NCBI RefSeq assembly: GCF_018860625.1
Contig: NZ_JAHKQB010000010.1
Coordinates: 62,001 to 126,000, forward strand
Reading direction: 5' to 3'
From: Paracoccus sp. C2R09
Lineage (GTDB): Bacteria > Pseudomonadota > Alphaproteobacteria > Rhodobacterales > Rhodobacteraceae
DNA length: 64,000 bases
Both the position numbers and the translations under genes were made by a program. Below, piece after piece: positions 51,785-62,403 of the stretch (the first letter of the stretch is position 1; every line of letters begins with the position of its first letter). The notes under the pieces are model-generated. The model saw nothing but the letters and a program-made list of their open reading frames with translations. It was not told where the DNA came from and did no database searches.

Positions 51785-52632
51785 TTGCGGCCCTCCATGC
51801 GCAGCATCCGGTCCAGAAGGATGGCCACGACGACGATGACGAAGCCCGATTCGAAGCCGAGCGAGGTGTTCACGCTGTTCAGCGCCCGCACGACCGGAAC
51901 GCCCAGTCCCGATGCGCCGACAAGGGCCGCGATCACGACCATGGACAGCGACAGCATGATGGTCTGGTTCAGCCCGGCCATGATCTGGGGCAGGGCGCTT
52001 GGCAGTTCGACCTTCCACAGCAGCTGGCGGGGGGTCGCGCCGAAGGCGGTCGCGGCCTCGGTCAGCGCGGCGGGGGTCGAGGATATGCCCAGCTGAGTCA
52101 GCCGGATGGGCGCGGGCAGCACGAAGATGACCGTCGCCAGCAGCCCCGGCACCATGCCGATGCCGAAGAAGACGATGGCCGGGATCAGATAGACGAAGGT
52201 CGGCAGGGTCTGCATCAGGTCCAGCACGGGCCGCATCCAGGCATAGAGCCGGGGCCGGTGCGCCGCCGCGATCCCCACCGGCACCCCGATCGCCATGCAG
52301 ACGATGCAGGCCGACAGCACCAGCGTCAGGGATTGCAGCGTCTCATCCCAATATCCCTGGTTCAGCACGAACAGCAGGCCCGCGCCCATCAGCAGGCAGA
52401 CGGGCAGGCGCCGCTGCAGGACATAGGTCAGCGCCATGGCAATCAGGATGAAGACGAAGGGATGAGGCGCTTCCAACGCGCCCAGAACGCCGTCGATCAG
52501 CCCGTCCATCGCATCCGATATCACGTTGAACAGGGGGGCCGCATTGGCGTTCAGCCAGTCGAACACGGCCTTGGCCGTGCGGCCGACCGGGATCTTGTTG
52601 TCGGTGACCCACTGGGTGAGCTGCTCCATCAT
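51781..52632 (-). CDS. choW: choline ABC transporter permease
   Basis: Membrane channel of the choline importer, OpuAB/ProW type. The 283-residue protein has about seven hydrophobic segments, the VFDWLNANAAPLFNVISDAM start seen in choline and betaine permeases, MQTLPTFVYLIPAIVFFGIG, and the EAA loop EAATAFGATPRQLLWKVELP (about 190-209). It is coupled by ATGA to choV. A 64-nt gap separates it from choX upstream. Confidence 0.95.
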   Translation of the reverse strand: MMEQLTQWVTDNKIPVGRTAKAVFDWLNANAAPLFNVISDAMDGLIDGVLGALEAPHPFVFILIAMALTYVLQRRLPVCLLMGAGLLFVLNQGYWDETLQSLTLVLSACIVCMAIGVPVGIAAAHRPRLYAWMRPVLDLMQTLPTFVYLIPAIVFFGIGMVPGLLATVIFVLPAPIRLTQLGISSTPAALTEAATAFGATPRQLLWKVELPSALPQIMAGLNQTIMLSLSMVVIAALVGASGLGVPVVRALNSVNTSLGFESGFVIVVVAILLDRMLRMEGRK

Positions 52633-52696
52633 CGCGCCTCTGCCTGTCGGGAATGGAATGCCGGGCACGACGGATGCCGCGCCCGGCAGGGATGTG

Positions 52697-53638
52697 TCAG
52701 CCTTCCAGCGCGGCGTCCAGAGCCGCCTGCGGGTCGTTCCCGTCCACGGTCGTGACATCGACCAGCCAGGGCGTCGCGGCATCGGGGTTGCCGGCCAGCC
52801 ATTCGGCGGCGGCCTCCATCGGGTCCTGGCCGTCGTTCAGGATCTTGCCCATGACCTCGTTTTCCATGGCCAGGGTGAATTCCAGGTTCGACAGCAGCTT
52901 GCCGACATTCGGGCATTCCTCGACATATCCCGCGCGGGTGTTGGTGCGCACCTCGGCACCGCCCAGATCGGGGCCGAAGATGTCGTCGCCCCCGGTCAGA
53001 TAGGTCATTTCGAACTGGGCGTTCATCGGGTGCGGTTCCCAGCCCAGGAAGACGATGGGATCGCCCGAATTCTTCGCGCGGCCCACCTGCGCCAGCATGC
53101 CCTGTTCGCTGGATTCGACGATCTCGAAGGTGCCCAGGTCGAACTGGTCCTCGGCCACCATCTCCAGCAGCAGGCGGTTGCCGTCATTGCCCGGCTCGAT
53201 CCCGTAGATCTTGCCGTCCAGCGCATCCTTCTGCGCCGCGATGTCGGCGAAATCCGCGATGCCCAGATCGGCACCGGCCTTGTTCGTGGCCAGCGTGTAT
53301 TTCGCACCGGTCAGGTTGGTGCGGACGGTATCGACGGTGCCCTCGTCGCGATAGGGGGCGATGTCGGCCTCCATCGTGGGCATCCAGTTGCCCAGGAACA
53401 CGTCCACGTCGTCGGTGGACAGCGCGGTATAGGTCACGGGCACCGACAGCAGCCGGATCTCGGTTTCATATCCGAGCGCCTGCAGCACGGTCGATGTCAG
53501 CGCCGTCGTCGCGGTGATGTCGGACCAGCCCACGTCCGAAAAGACGACGGTTCCGCATTGTTCGGGTTCCGCCGCAAGGGCGGGAAGGGCGGTCGCGGCG
53601 CCGAAGGCTGCGGCCAGCGCAATACGCGAAAGGGTCAT
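52697..53638 (-). CDS. choX: choline-binding periplasmic protein
   Basis: Binds choline and presents it to ChoWV. The 313-residue precursor has a signal peptide ending ALPALAA. The mature part has VVFSDVGWSDITATTALTS, FLGNWMPTMEADI, and FLGWEPHPMNAQFEM. The tryptophans in those three segments correspond to the aromatic box that binds the trimethylammonium group in the ChoX family. First gene of choXWV; AGGGAGCC precedes the ATG. Divergent from betI across an operator-like palindrome. Confidence 0.95.
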   Translation of the reverse strand: MTLSRIALAAAFGAATALPALAAEPEQCGTVVFSDVGWSDITATTALTSTVLQALGYETEIRLLSVPVTYTALSTDDVDVFLGNWMPTMEADIAPYRDEGTVDTVRTNLTGAKYTLATNKAGADLGIADFADIAAQKDALDGKIYGIEPGNDGNRLLLEMVAEDQFDLGTFEIVESSEQGMLAQVGRAKNSGDPIVFLGWEPHPMNAQFEMTYLTGGDDIFGPDLGGAEVRTNTRAGYVEECPNVGKLLSNLEFTLAMENEVMGKILNDGQDPMEAAAEWLAGNPDAATPWLVDVTTVDGNDPQAALDAALEG

Positions 53639-53654
53639 TTTTGGCTCCCTGTTC

Positions 53655-53674
53655 TTGATTGGTCAGTCAATTAA
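53655..53674. promoter_or_regulatory. BetI-type operator in the choX-betI divergent promoter
   Basis: The 20-bp near-palindrome TTGATTGGTCAGTCAATTAA has 7-bp arms (six of seven positions symmetric) and a 6-bp centre. It lies in the 88-bp divergent gap. BetI, a TetR repressor relieved by choline, binds sites of this kind upstream of bet genes. Its position suggests it controls both choX and betI transcription. Confidence 0.7.
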
Positions 53675-53726
53675 CGATAGGTTGGCCCGGCAAAGCAACG
53701 AAATTCTTTCCATTTGTGGTGCATGA

Positions 53727-54293
53727 ATGCCGAAACTTGGCGCAGAGCCTATCCGAAAAGCAGCGCTTATCAACGCTGCCATCTACGAGGTCGGCCGGGC
53801 CGGATCGCTTGACGTGACGGTCGCCCAGATCGCCAAGCGTGCGGGCATGTCGCCCGCGCTGGCGCATCATTATTTCGGATCCAAGGAACAGATATTCCTG
53901 TCGGCCATGCGCTACATCCTGCGCGTCTATGGCCAGTCGGTGCGCGAGGCGCTGCCCGGTCACGGCCCGCGCGGGCGCGTGAACGCCATCGTGCAGGCCA
54001 GCTTCGCGCCGCAGAACTTCCAGCGCGAGACGATCAGCGCCTGGCTGAACTTCTATGCCCTGTCCTTCGTGAACAAGGACGCGGCGCGCCTGCTGGAAAT
54101 CTATCGCAGCCGCCTGCGGTCGAACCTGATCTTCGCCCTGCGCGGGCTGACCGACGACCCGGGTCGCATCGCCGAGACGCTGGGCGCACTGATCGACGGC
54201 GTCTATCTGCGCGCCGTCCTGACGCCGGGGCCGACCGATGCGGATGCTTCACTGAAAACAGTCATGTCCTATCTCGAGGAAACCCTCAAATGA
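53727..54293 (+). CDS. betI: transcriptional repressor BetI
   Basis: TetR-family repressor of choline-to-betaine genes, released by choline. The 188-residue protein has an N-terminal helix-turn-helix ([27 protein letters not shown]), followed by the BetI-specific [16 protein letters not shown] and [14 protein letters not shown]. It overlaps betB by 4 nt (ATGA), giving betI-betB-betA in one operon. Autoregulation is likely through the palindrome upstream. Confidence 0.95.
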   Translation: MPKLGAEPIRKAALINAAIYEVGRAGSLDVTVAQIAKRAGMSPALAHHYFGSKEQIFLSAMRYILRVYGQSVREALPGHGPRGRVNAIVQASFAPQNFQRETISAWLNFYALSFVNKDAARLLEIYRSRLRSNLIFALRGLTDDPGRIAETLGALIDGVYLRAVLTPGPTDADASLKTVMSYLEETLK

Positions 54294-55735
54294 GCCTTTC
54301 CGCACAACCCAAAGCCAGCCTCTTCATCGATGGCGCATATGTCGAGGGCGAGGGCCCCGAGCTGCCCGTCCTCTATCCCTTCACCGGCGAAACCATCGCC
54401 ACCTTGCGCGAGGCATCGCCCGAGCAGGTGCAACGCGCCTGTGCATCCGCCCGCCGCGCGCAGGTCGAATGGGCCGCGATGGCCCCGGTCGAACGTGGTC
54501 GCATCCTGTCGCGCGCCGTCCGCATCATCGAAGAGCGCAACGAGGAACTTGCCCGGCTGGAGACGCTGGATACCGGCAAGCCCATCCAGGAGACGCTGGT
54601 GGCCGACTGGCCTTCGGGGGCCGAGGCGCTGGAATATTACGCGGGCCTTGCCGCGACCGTCACCGGGCAGATGATCCCGCTGGGTCAGGACTGGGCCTAT
54701 ACCCGGCGTGAGCCCCTGGGCGTCTGCGCGGGCATCGGTGCCTGGAACTATCCCAGCCAGATCGCCTGCTGGAAGGCCGCGCCCGCGCTCGCGATGGGCA
54801 ATTCGATGGTCTACAAGCCGTCCGAGGAAACGCCGCTGGGTGCGCTGAAGCTGGCCGAGATCTTCATCGAGGCCGGGATGCCCGCGGGCGTCTACAATGT
54901 CGTGCAGGGGCGCGGTCAGGTCGGTGCGTCGCTGGTGACCAATCCCGATATCGCCAAGGTGTCGCTGACCGGCTCGGTGCCCACGGGCCGCAAGGTCTAT
55001 GCCGCCGCAGCCGAGGGGATGCGCCATGTGACGATGGAACTGGGCGGCAAGTCGCCCCTGATCGTCTTTGACGACGCGAATATCGAGGATGCCGTCAGCG
55101 CGGCGATCCTGGCGAATTTCTACAGCTCGGGGCAGATCTGTTCCAACGGGACGCGGGTCTTCCTGCAAGAGGGCATCAAGGATCGCTTCCTCGACCGGCT
55201 GGTGGAACGCGTGCGCAACATCCGCATGGGCGATCCGCTGGACCCCGACACCAATCATGGCCCCATCATCAACCCGTCCCAGGCCGCCAAGATCCGCGCC
55301 ATGATCGCGGGCGGCGAGACCGCGGGCGCGCGGATCGTCTGCGGAGGAGAGGGCGAGGGCGCGTTCATCCCGCCCACCGTCTTCGCCGACGCGACCGACG
55401 ACATGGAGATCGCCCGCGACGAGATCTTCGGCCCGGTCATGACCACGCTGGCCTTCTTCGACGAGGATGAGGTCGTGCGCCGCGCCAACGACACGGGCTT
55501 CGGCCTGGCCGCGGGCGTTTTCACGCGGGATCTGACGCGGGCGCATCGCGTGGTCGCGAACCTGCAGGCGGGGACCTGCTGGATCAACACCTACAACCTG
55601 ACGCCCGTGCAGATGCCCTTCGGCGGCGTGAAGCTGTCGGGTGTCGGCCGCGAGAACTCGGCCGCCGCGATCGAGCATTATTCGCAGCTCAAATCCGTCT
55701 ATGTCGGAATGGGAGGCGTCGATGCACCCTACTGA
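54290..55735 (+). CDS. betB: betaine aldehyde dehydrogenase
   Basis: Oxidises betaine aldehyde to the osmoprotectant glycine betaine using NAD(P)+. The 481-residue protein has catalytic E250 (MELGGKS) and C284 ([13 protein letters not shown]). Also typical are [20 protein letters not shown] near 150 and the oxyanion and NAD-binding segments. It is coupled to betI upstream and overlaps betA by 14 nt downstream. Length is typical. Confidence 0.96.
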   Translation: MSLSAQPKASLFIDGAYVEGEGPELPVLYPFTGETIATLREASPEQVQRACASARRAQVEWAAMAPVERGRILSRAVRIIEERNEELARLETLDTGKPIQETLVADWPSGAEALEYYAGLAATVTGQMIPLGQDWAYTRREPLGVCAGIGAWNYPSQIACWKAAPALAMGNSMVYKPSEETPLGALKLAEIFIEAGMPAGVYNVVQGRGQVGASLVTNPDIAKVSLTGSVPTGRKVYAAAAEGMRHVTMELGGKSPLIVFDDANIEDAVSAAILANFYSSGQICSNGTRVFLQEGIKDRFLDRLVERVRNIRMGDPLDPDTNHGPIINPSQAAKIRAMIAGGETAGARIVCGGEGEGAFIPPTVFADATDDMEIARDEIFGPVMTTLAFFDEDEVVRRANDTGFGLAAGVFTRDLTRAHRVVANLQAGTCWINTYNLTPVQMPFGGVKLSGVGRENSAAAIEHYSQLKSVYVGMGGVDAPY

Positions 55736-57377
55736 TCTGCCCAAGGCGGCCGCGACCGCCGATTACGTCATCATCGGGGCCGGCAGCGCGGGTTGCGCGC
55801 TGGCCTATCGCCTGACCGAGGCGGGTCGCACCGTGACCCTGATCGAATTCGGCGGCAGCGACATGGGCCCCTTCATCCAGATGCCGGGCGCGCTGTCCTA
55901 TCCGATGAACATGGCCCGCTACGACTGGGGGTTCAGTTCCGAACCCGAGGCGGGCCTGGGCAACCGCCGCCTTGCCACCCCGCGCGGCAAGGTGCTGGGG
56001 GGGTCGTCCTCGATCAACGGGATGGTCTTCGTGCGCGGCAACCGCATGGATTACGAACACTGGCAGGAAAGCGGCGCCGAGGGCTGGGACTATGCCGGCG
56101 TGCTGCCCTATTTCAAGCGGATGGAGACCTGGCACGGGGATCCGACCGGGGCGCAGACCTCGGCCTGGCGCGGTGACAGCGGTCCGCTGCACGTGTCGCG
56201 GGGCAAGCGCAAGAACCCGCTGTTCAACACCTTCATCAAGGCCGGCGAACAGGCGGGCTGGCCCCGGACCGACGATTACAACGGGCAGCAGCAGGAGGGT
56301 TTCGGCCCGATGGAGGCGACGATCTGGAAGGGTCGCCGCTGGTCCACGGCCAATGCCTATCTGCGTCCGGCCAAGAAGTCGGGCAAGCTGACGGTCGTGC
56401 GCGGCCTTGCGCGCCGCGTCCTGTTCGAAGGCAAGCGTGCGGTGGGTGTCGAGATCGAACAGAAGGGTCAGGTGAAGGCCGTCCTCGCCTCGCGCGAGGT
56501 GATCGTCTCGGCCAGTTCGATCAACACGCCCAAGCTGCTGATGCTGTCGGGGATCGGCCCGGCCGACCACCTGGCCGAACACGGGATCCAGACGCTGTCG
56601 GACCGTCCGGGCGCCGGCGCAAACCTGCAGGACCATCTCGAGGTCTACATGCAGTACAAGTCGCTCAAGCCCGTCACGCTGTATACCTACTACAACCTGC
56701 TGGGCAAAAGCCGGGTGGGGTTGGAATGGCTGCTGCAGAAGACCGGTCTGGGCGCATCGAACCAGTTCGAGAGCTGCGGCTTCATCCGGTCCACCGAAGA
56801 CGTGCCCTATCCCGACATCCAGTACCACTTCCTGCCGCTGGCCGTCCGCTATGACGGCAAGACGGCGGCGCAGGGGCATGGGTTCCAAGCGCATGTCGGA
56901 CCGATGCGGTCCAAGTCGCGCGGTACCGTGCGGCTGGCCAGCGCCGATCCGAACGCGGCGCCGAAGATCCATTTCAACTACATGTCGCATGAAGACGACT
57001 GGACCGAGTTCCGCGCGGCCATCCGGCATACGCGCAGGATCTTCGATCAGCCGGCCTTCGCGGAATATCGCGGCGACGAGATACAGCCCGGCGACCACGC
57101 GCAGACCGACGCCGAGATCGACGATTTCATCCGCGAGCACGCGGAATCGGCCTATCACCCCTGCGGCACCGCCCGCGTGGGTGCGGTCGACGATCCGATG
57201 GCGGTGGTCGATCCGGAACTGCGCGTGATCGGGGTCGAGGGGCTGCGCGTGGCCGACAGCTCGATCTTCCCGCGGATCACGAACGGCAACCTGAACGGTC
57301 CCTCGATCATGACGGGCGAGAAGGCCGCCGATCACATCCTGGGCCGGCAGATGCTGCGCGAGGATCCGGGCGCCTGA
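55722..57377 (+). CDS. betA: choline dehydrogenase
   Basis: FAD-dependent GMC oxidoreductase that converts choline to betaine aldehyde. The 551-residue protein has the FAD loop [15 protein letters not shown] (about residues 17-31), [15 protein letters not shown] (GMC signature 1), [16 protein letters not shown] (signature 2), and HPCGTARVG with the catalytic His near the C-terminus. The start at 55722 has GGGAGG upstream and lies inside the end of betB. An intrinsic terminator follows. Confidence 0.96.
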   Translation: MHPTDLPKAAATADYVIIGAGSAGCALAYRLTEAGRTVTLIEFGGSDMGPFIQMPGALSYPMNMARYDWGFSSEPEAGLGNRRLATPRGKVLGGSSSINGMVFVRGNRMDYEHWQESGAEGWDYAGVLPYFKRMETWHGDPTGAQTSAWRGDSGPLHVSRGKRKNPLFNTFIKAGEQAGWPRTDDYNGQQQEGFGPMEATIWKGRRWSTANAYLRPAKKSGKLTVVRGLARRVLFEGKRAVGVEIEQKGQVKAVLASREVIVSASSINTPKLLMLSGIGPADHLAEHGIQTLSDRPGAGANLQDHLEVYMQYKSLKPVTLYTYYNLLGKSRVGLEWLLQKTGLGASNQFESCGFIRSTEDVPYPDIQYHFLPLAVRYDGKTAAQGHGFQAHVGPMRSKSRGTVRLASADPNAAPKIHFNYMSHEDDWTEFRAAIRHTRRIFDQPAFAEYRGDEIQPGDHAQTDAEIDDFIREHAESAYHPCGTARVGAVDDPMAVVDPELRVIGVEGLRVADSSIFPRITNGNLNGPSIMTGEKAADHILGRQMLREDPGA

Positions 57378-57389
57378 CGCCCGGAAGGA

Positions 57390-57421
57390 AAAGGCCCGCG
57401 CAGCGATGCGCGGGCCTTTTT
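57390..57421. terminator. intrinsic terminator of betIBA (bidirectional)
   Basis: AAAGGCCCGCGC (57390-57401) and GCGCGGGCCTTT (57408-57419), 6-nt loop, followed by TT and preceded on the other strand by a run of A. It ends betIBA and probably also the convergent metH gene, whose stop is 3 nt away. Confidence 0.9.
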
Positions 57422-57423
57422 CG

Positions 57424-60141
57424 TCAGGCGGCGTCGGTTTCCACCTTGGCCGGGACATAGTTGAGGACCGGCGCCAGCCAGCGTTCCACCTCGGCCAGGG
57501 ACATCCCCTTGCGCGCGGCGTAATCGCGGGCCTGGTCCTCCTCGATCTTGGCCACCCCGAAGTAATAGCTGTCGGGATGCGCGATATAGAGACCCGAGAC
57601 CGAGGATCCGGGCCACATCGCCATGCTCTCGGTCAGTTCGACGCCTGTCGCGGCGGTCGCATCCAGCAGGCGGAACAGGGTTTCCTTCTCGGTGTGATCG
57701 GGCTGGGCGGGATATCCCGGCGCGGGACGGATGCCCGCATAGGGTTCGCCGATCAGCTCCTCGGGGGCGAAGGTCTCGTCCTTGGCATAGCCCCAGAATT
57801 CGCGGCGCGTGCGTTCGTGCAGCATCTCGGCCATGGCCTCGGCAAAGCGGTCGGCCAGCGCCTTGACCATGATCGCGCCGTAATCGTCATTCGCGCGTTC
57901 GTATCGCGCCGCGATCTCGGATTCCTCGGGGCCCGCCGTCACGACGAAGCCGCCCACATGATCCGCGATCCCCTCGGGGGCCACGAAATCGGACAGCGCC
58001 ACGTTGGGGCGACCGTTGCGCTTGGTCACCTGCTGGCGCAGCGTGTGCAGCATGGCCAGCGTTTCGGTGCGGTCGTCGCCGGTGAACAGGCGAATGTCGT
58101 CGCCCACGGCGTTGGCGGGCCAGAAGCCCACGACGGCGCGCGGCTTGAACCACTTGCCCTCGATGATGCGGGCCAGCATGTCCTGCGCCTCGGCGAACAG
58201 CTGGCGGGCGGCCTCGCCCTGCTTCTCGTCCTCCAGGATGCGGGGATAGACGCCCTTCAGCTCCCATGTCTGGAAGAACGGCGTCCAGTCGATATAGCGC
58301 GCGATCTCGGCCAGGTCCCAGTCCTCGATCACGCGGGTGCCGGTGAAACCGGGGGCGACGGGGGCATAGGCCGACCAGTCCACGGCCAGGGCATTGGCGC
58401 GCGCGGATGCCAGCGGCAGGCGGCTCTTTGCGGCCTCGGACCGTTCATGGCGGTCGGCCACCTGCGCGTATTCGGCCCGCAGATCCGCGACATAGCCGTC
58501 CTTCTGCGTGGGCGACAGTAGCGCCGAGGCCACGCCCACCGCGCGGCTGGCATCGGTGACATAGACGGCCTGCCCGCGATCATAGCGGGGCGCGATCTTG
58601 ACGGCCGTATGGATCTTCGAGGTCGTCGCGCCGCCGATCAGCAGGGGGATGTCGAAGCCCTCGCGCTCCATCTCGGCCGCGACGTGGACCATCTCGTCCA
58701 GGGAGGGCGTGATCAGGCCCGACAGGCCGATGATGTCGACCTTTTCATCGCGGGCGACCTGCAGGATCTTCTGCGGCGGGACCATCACGCCCAGGTCGAT
58801 CACCTCGAAATTGTTGCAGGCCAGCACGACGCCCACGATGTTCTTGCCGATGTCATGCACGTCGCCCTTGACCGTGGCCATCAGCACCTTGCCCGCGCTT
58901 TCGCGTTCGGTGCTGCCGCCCTGGCGCTTCTCCTCCTCCATGTAGGGCAGAAGGACGGCGACGGCCTGCTTCATCACGCGCGCCGATTTCACGACCTGCG
59001 GCAGGAACATCTTGCCCGCGCCGAACAGGTCGCCCACCACGTTCATCCCGGCCATCAGCGGGCCTTCGATGACATGCAGCGGGCGTTCGGCGGCCTGGCG
59101 GGCCTCTTCGGTATCGGCTTCGATATATTCGGTGATGCCGTTGACCAGCGCGTGTTCCATGCGCTTCTCGATCGACCATTCGCGCCAGGACAGGTCCTTC
59201 TCGCGCTTCTGGCCACCGCCGTCGCCCCGGAACCGCTCGGCGATTTCCAGCAGGCGCTCGGTCCCGTCGCGGCGACGGTTCAGGACGACATCCTCGCAGG
59301 CCTCGCGCAGTTCGGGGTCGATCTGGTCATAGACGGCCAGCTGCCCGGCATTGACGATGCCCATGTCCATCCCGGCCTGGATGGCGTGATAGAGGAAGAC
59401 CGCGTGCATCGCCTCGCGCACGGGTTCGTTCCCGCGGAAGCTGAAGGACAGGTTCGACACGCCCCCTGACACATGCGCATGTGGCAGGTTCTGACGGATC
59501 CAGCGCGTGGCCTCGATGAAATCCACGCCGTAATTGTCGTGTTCCTCGATGCCCGTGGCGACGGCGAAGATGTTGGGATCGAAGATGATGTCCTCGGGGG
59601 GGAAGCCCACCTCGTCCACCAGGATCCGGTAGGCGCGTTCGCAGATCTTGATCTTGCGGGCGGCGGTGTCGGCCTGGCCCTGTTCGTCGAAGGCCATGAC
59701 CACGACGGCGGCCCCATAGGCAAGGCACAGCTTGGCCTGGTGGCGGAACTGCTCCTCTCCCTCCTTCATGCTGATCGAGTTCACGACCGGCTTGCCCTGC
59801 ACGCATTGCAGCCCGGCCTCGATCACCTCCCATTTGGAACTGTCGATCATGATCGGCACGCGGGCGATGTCGGGTTCGGCGGCCAGCAGGTTCAGGAACT
59901 CGACCATGGTGGCACGGCTGTCGATCAGCCCCTCGTCCATGTTGATGTCGATGATCTGCGCGCCGTTTTCCACCTGGTCGCGCGCGACCTCCAATGCGGT
60001 GGCGTATTCGCGGTTCTTGATCAGCTTGCGGAAACGCGCGCTGCCGGTGACGTTGGTGCGTTCGCCCACGTTCACGAACGGGATGTCCGAGGTCAGCGTG
60101 AAGGGTTCGAGGCCGGACAGGCGCAGCAGACGATCAGACAT
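57424..60141 (-). CDS. metH: methionine synthase, folate/cobalamin/activation modules (MetH C-terminal part)
   Basis: Transfers methyl from methyltetrahydrofolate to cobalamin and then to homocysteine activated by the partner subunit. The 905-residue protein holds three MetH modules. They are the pterin-binding domain (about 1-300; [13 protein letters not shown]), the cobalamin module with DVHDIGKN (His ligand), and the C-terminal SAM reactivation domain ([15 protein letters not shown]). The homocysteine-binding module is missing; it is encoded by the gene just upstream, which overlaps by 8 nt. AAAGG upstream of the ATG supports separate initiation. Confidence 0.93.
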   Translation of the reverse strand: MSDRLLRLSGLEPFTLTSDIPFVNVGERTNVTGSARFRKLIKNREYATALEVARDQVENGAQIIDINMDEGLIDSRATMVEFLNLLAAEPDIARVPIMIDSSKWEVIEAGLQCVQGKPVVNSISMKEGEEQFRHQAKLCLAYGAAVVVMAFDEQGQADTAARKIKICERAYRILVDEVGFPPEDIIFDPNIFAVATGIEEHDNYGVDFIEATRWIRQNLPHAHVSGGVSNLSFSFRGNEPVREAMHAVFLYHAIQAGMDMGIVNAGQLAVYDQIDPELREACEDVVLNRRRDGTERLLEIAERFRGDGGGQKREKDLSWREWSIEKRMEHALVNGITEYIEADTEEARQAAERPLHVIEGPLMAGMNVVGDLFGAGKMFLPQVVKSARVMKQAVAVLLPYMEEEKRQGGSTERESAGKVLMATVKGDVHDIGKNIVGVVLACNNFEVIDLGVMVPPQKILQVARDEKVDIIGLSGLITPSLDEMVHVAAEMEREGFDIPLLIGGATTSKIHTAVKIAPRYDRGQAVYVTDASRAVGVASALLSPTQKDGYVADLRAEYAQVADRHERSEAAKSRLPLASARANALAVDWSAYAPVAPGFTGTRVIEDWDLAEIARYIDWTPFFQTWELKGVYPRILEDEKQGEAARQLFAEAQDMLARIIEGKWFKPRAVVGFWPANAVGDDIRLFTGDDRTETLAMLHTLRQQVTKRNGRPNVALSDFVAPEGIADHVGGFVVTAGPEESEIAARYERANDDYGAIMVKALADRFAEAMAEMLHERTRREFWGYAKDETFAPEELIGEPYAGIRPAPGYPAQPDHTEKETLFRLLDATAATGVELTESMAMWPGSSVSGLYIAHPDSYYFGVAKIEEDQARDYAARKGMSLAEVERWLAPVLNYVPAKVETDAA

Positions 60142-61171
60142 GGGCAAGGACCTTTCGCGGGCTGTGGGCGGCGACCGCATCGGCGATGGCGCGGATATGG
60201 TCGGGGGTGGTGCCGCAGCAGCCTCCGACGACGTTCACGAGCCCTTCGGCCGCGAATTCCGCGACCTGACGGGCGGTGTCGTCTGGGCCCTCGTCATACT
60301 GGCCGAAGGCGTTGGGCAGCCCGGCATTGGGATAGGCGCAGATGCGGGTATCGGCGACGCCCGACATCTCGGCCAGGTGGGGGCGCATCGCGGCAGCGCC
60401 AAGCGCGCAGTTCAGTCCAACCGTCCAGGGGTTCGCGTGGCGGACCGAATACCAGAATGCCGTGGGGGTCTGGCCCGACAGCGTCCGACCCGATGCGTCG
60501 GTGATCGTGCCCGAAATCATCAGCGGGATCGCCTGGCCGTGCTCCTCCATCGCCTGCTGACAGGCGAAGATCGCGGCCTTGGCGTTCAGCGTGTCGAAGA
60601 TCGTCTCGATCAGCAGGATGTCCGACCCGCCCTTGATCAGCCCGCGCGCCTGCTGAAGATAGGCCACGCGCAGCTGGTCGAAGCTGATCGCGCGAAATCC
60701 CGGATCGTTCACGTCCGGGCTGATCGAGGCCGTGCGGTTCGTCGGCCCCAACGCGCCTGCGACGAAGCGGGGCTTGCCGTCCTCGGCCGTGGCGCGGTCC
60801 AGCGCGCGACGCACGACACGCGTGCCCTCGATGTTCAGTTCCTCGACCGCGTGTTCCAGCCCGTAATCGGCCTGCGCGATGGTCGTGGACGAAAAGGTGT
60901 TCGTCTCGACGATATCGGCGCCCGCGATGGCATAGCGGTAATGGATCTCCTCGACCGCGTCGGGCTGGGTCAGGATCAGAAGGTCGTTGTTGCCCTTCTG
61001 CGCATGGTCGCTGTGATGGCGGCAGACATGGCCGGACCCGTGGCCTGTGTAATCCTCCTCGGACAGGTGCAGATCCTGGATCTGCGTGCCCATCGCCCCG
61101 TCGAGGATCAGGATGCGTTCATCGGCAGCGCGGTTCAGCGCATCGAATGCGGGCGATCGGGGCAGGGACAT
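60134..61171 (-). CDS. methionine synthase, homocysteine-binding module (MetH N-terminal part)
   Basis: A 345-residue homocysteine S-methyltransferase domain with zinc cysteines in [11 protein letters not shown] (one Cys) and [20 protein letters not shown] (Cys-Cys). The N-terminus has [13 protein letters not shown] and the sequence matches the first module of cobalamin-dependent MetH. It would supply the zinc-bound homocysteine for the adjacent MetH module protein. The two genes overlap by 8 nt in different frames, so this is a two-subunit MetH rather than a single 1,250-residue protein. Confidence 0.92.
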   Translation of the reverse strand: MSLPRSPAFDALNRAADERILILDGAMGTQIQDLHLSEEDYTGHGSGHVCRHHSDHAQKGNNDLLILTQPDAVEEIHYRYAIAGADIVETNTFSSTTIAQADYGLEHAVEELNIEGTRVVRRALDRATAEDGKPRFVAGALGPTNRTASISPDVNDPGFRAISFDQLRVAYLQQARGLIKGGSDILLIETIFDTLNAKAAIFACQQAMEEHGQAIPLMISGTITDASGRTLSGQTPTAFWYSVRHANPWTVGLNCALGAAAMRPHLAEMSGVADTRICAYPNAGLPNAFGQYDEGPDDTARQVAEFAAEGLVNVVGGCCGTTPDHIRAIADAVAAHSPRKVLAHV

Positions 61172-61252
61172 GGAACGGCCTTTCGTTTGAAGCCCGTGAT
61201 ATATGCCCCAAGCCCTACGGCTGCAAATTCATAGTTCTGCAGAAGATCATGA

Positions 61253-61274
61253 GCGGCCCTCATGTAAGGGCCGC
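61253..61274 (-). terminator. stem-loop between the binding-protein gene and metH
   Basis: GCGGCCCT (61253-61260), 6-nt loop, AGGGCCGC (61267-61274) in the 117-nt gap. It follows the stop codon of the PotD-like gene by 15 nt and may end that transcript. No strong T tract. Confidence 0.5.
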
Positions 61275-61288
61275 CCAAGGGGGCAGGA

Positions 61289-62329
61289 TCAGAAGCCCGC
61301 CTTGATCTTCTCGAACTCGGCCAGCTGGCGCTGACGCTGTTCGGGATCGTTCGGCGTCTGGGCCAGCACCGGCACGTCGATATCGGACAGGCCCTCCTGC
61401 ACGGCGGGCTGATCCTCGATCGTGGCCATCGCCTCGGTCGAGCTGTGGCCGTATCCGATGGCATCGAGCAGGCCCTGACCTGCCTCGGGGGCCAGCCAGG
61501 CGTTGATGAAGTCGTACAGCTTGTCTTCGCTGCCCGGACCGTCCTTCACGTTCACGAAGCCGCAGAAGAAGGTCGAGGATCCTTCCTCGGCCTCGCGTTG
61601 GAAGCCCACCGGATAATCGTCATCCTGCAGATAGACGACACCGTCGTTCCAGGACCATGCGATATCCACGGCCCCCGAGGCCATCAGCTGCGCCTGTTCG
61701 GACGGATCGGCCCAATAGGCGGCGACGTTCTGATGCGCCTCGCGCAGCCAGTCGGCGGCAGCCTGGAACTGTTCGTCGCTGACATCGGTCCAGTCGGTCG
61801 TCCCGGTCGCCAGATAGGCCAGTGCCCAGACATCGTCCGCGCTGTCGGGCAACGAGGTGCGGCCCTGGTATTTCGGATCGGTGAAGACCTGCAGGCTGGC
61901 CACATCCTCGGCCGGGACGGTTTCGGTGTTGTAGGCGATGGCGGTGGCGCCCCAGTCGACCGGGATGAACCAGACGCCCTCGTCATCCTTGAACACCTCG
62001 GAATCGAGGAAGCGCGGCGCGATCTTGTCGAAATTGGGGATGCGGTCCGTGTCCCAGGGTTCGATCAGGCCCGCATCGCGATACTTGCCGACCATCTGGC
62101 TGCAGGGATGGACCGCATCGGCGCGGAATCCCGAGACCATCTTCTGGAACGCCTCGTCGTCATCGCCGAAGAAGGCGAAGGTCGGGCTGTCGCCATGCTG
62201 GTCGACATAGGCCTGGAAGATCGCGGGGACCTCGAAGCCGGCCCAGTCGAAGATGGTCAGTTCGCCATCGGCGGCAAAGGCGGGCAGACCCGCCGATGCC
62301 GCAAGAATGGTGGTGGTCAGCAAGCGCAT
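61289..62329 (-). CDS. PotD-like ABC transporter substrate-binding protein
   Basis: Periplasmic binding protein of the spermidine/putrescine group, 346 residues with a signal peptide (MRLLTTTILAASAGLPAFA). It has LTIFDWAGFEVPAIFQAYVDQ at the mature start, DAVHPCSQMVGKYRDAGL, WFIPVDWGATAIAYN, and DIAWSWNDGVVYL, all fitting a PotD-like type II fold. No permease or ATPase gene is adjacent, so its transporter lies elsewhere. The ligand is unknown; polyamine is the default guess. Confidence 0.88.
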   Translation of the reverse strand: MRLLTTTILAASAGLPAFAADGELTIFDWAGFEVPAIFQAYVDQHGDSPTFAFFGDDDEAFQKMVSGFRADAVHPCSQMVGKYRDAGLIEPWDTDRIPNFDKIAPRFLDSEVFKDDEGVWFIPVDWGATAIAYNTETVPAEDVASLQVFTDPKYQGRTSLPDSADDVWALAYLATGTTDWTDVSDEQFQAAADWLREAHQNVAAYWADPSEQAQLMASGAVDIAWSWNDGVVYLQDDDYPVGFQREAEEGSSTFFCGFVNVKDGPGSEDKLYDFINAWLAPEAGQGLLDAIGYGHSSTEAMATIEDQPAVQEGLSDIDVPVLAQTPNDPEQRQRQLAEFEKIKAGF

Positions 62330-62403
62330 GTGTTCCGGCCTCTTTCGATTGAAGTCATTGCCGAAACGCTAGCCCCGCCCCATGGCCTGCGCAAGAAAAA
62401 CGA

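Noticed and set aside
61172-61288. Possible SAM-II, SAH or cobalamin riboswitch upstream of the metH genes
   Set aside because: The gap has only one simple hairpin. No cobalamin box or SAM-II pseudoknot pattern could be found by eye, and the gap is too short for a B12 riboswitch.
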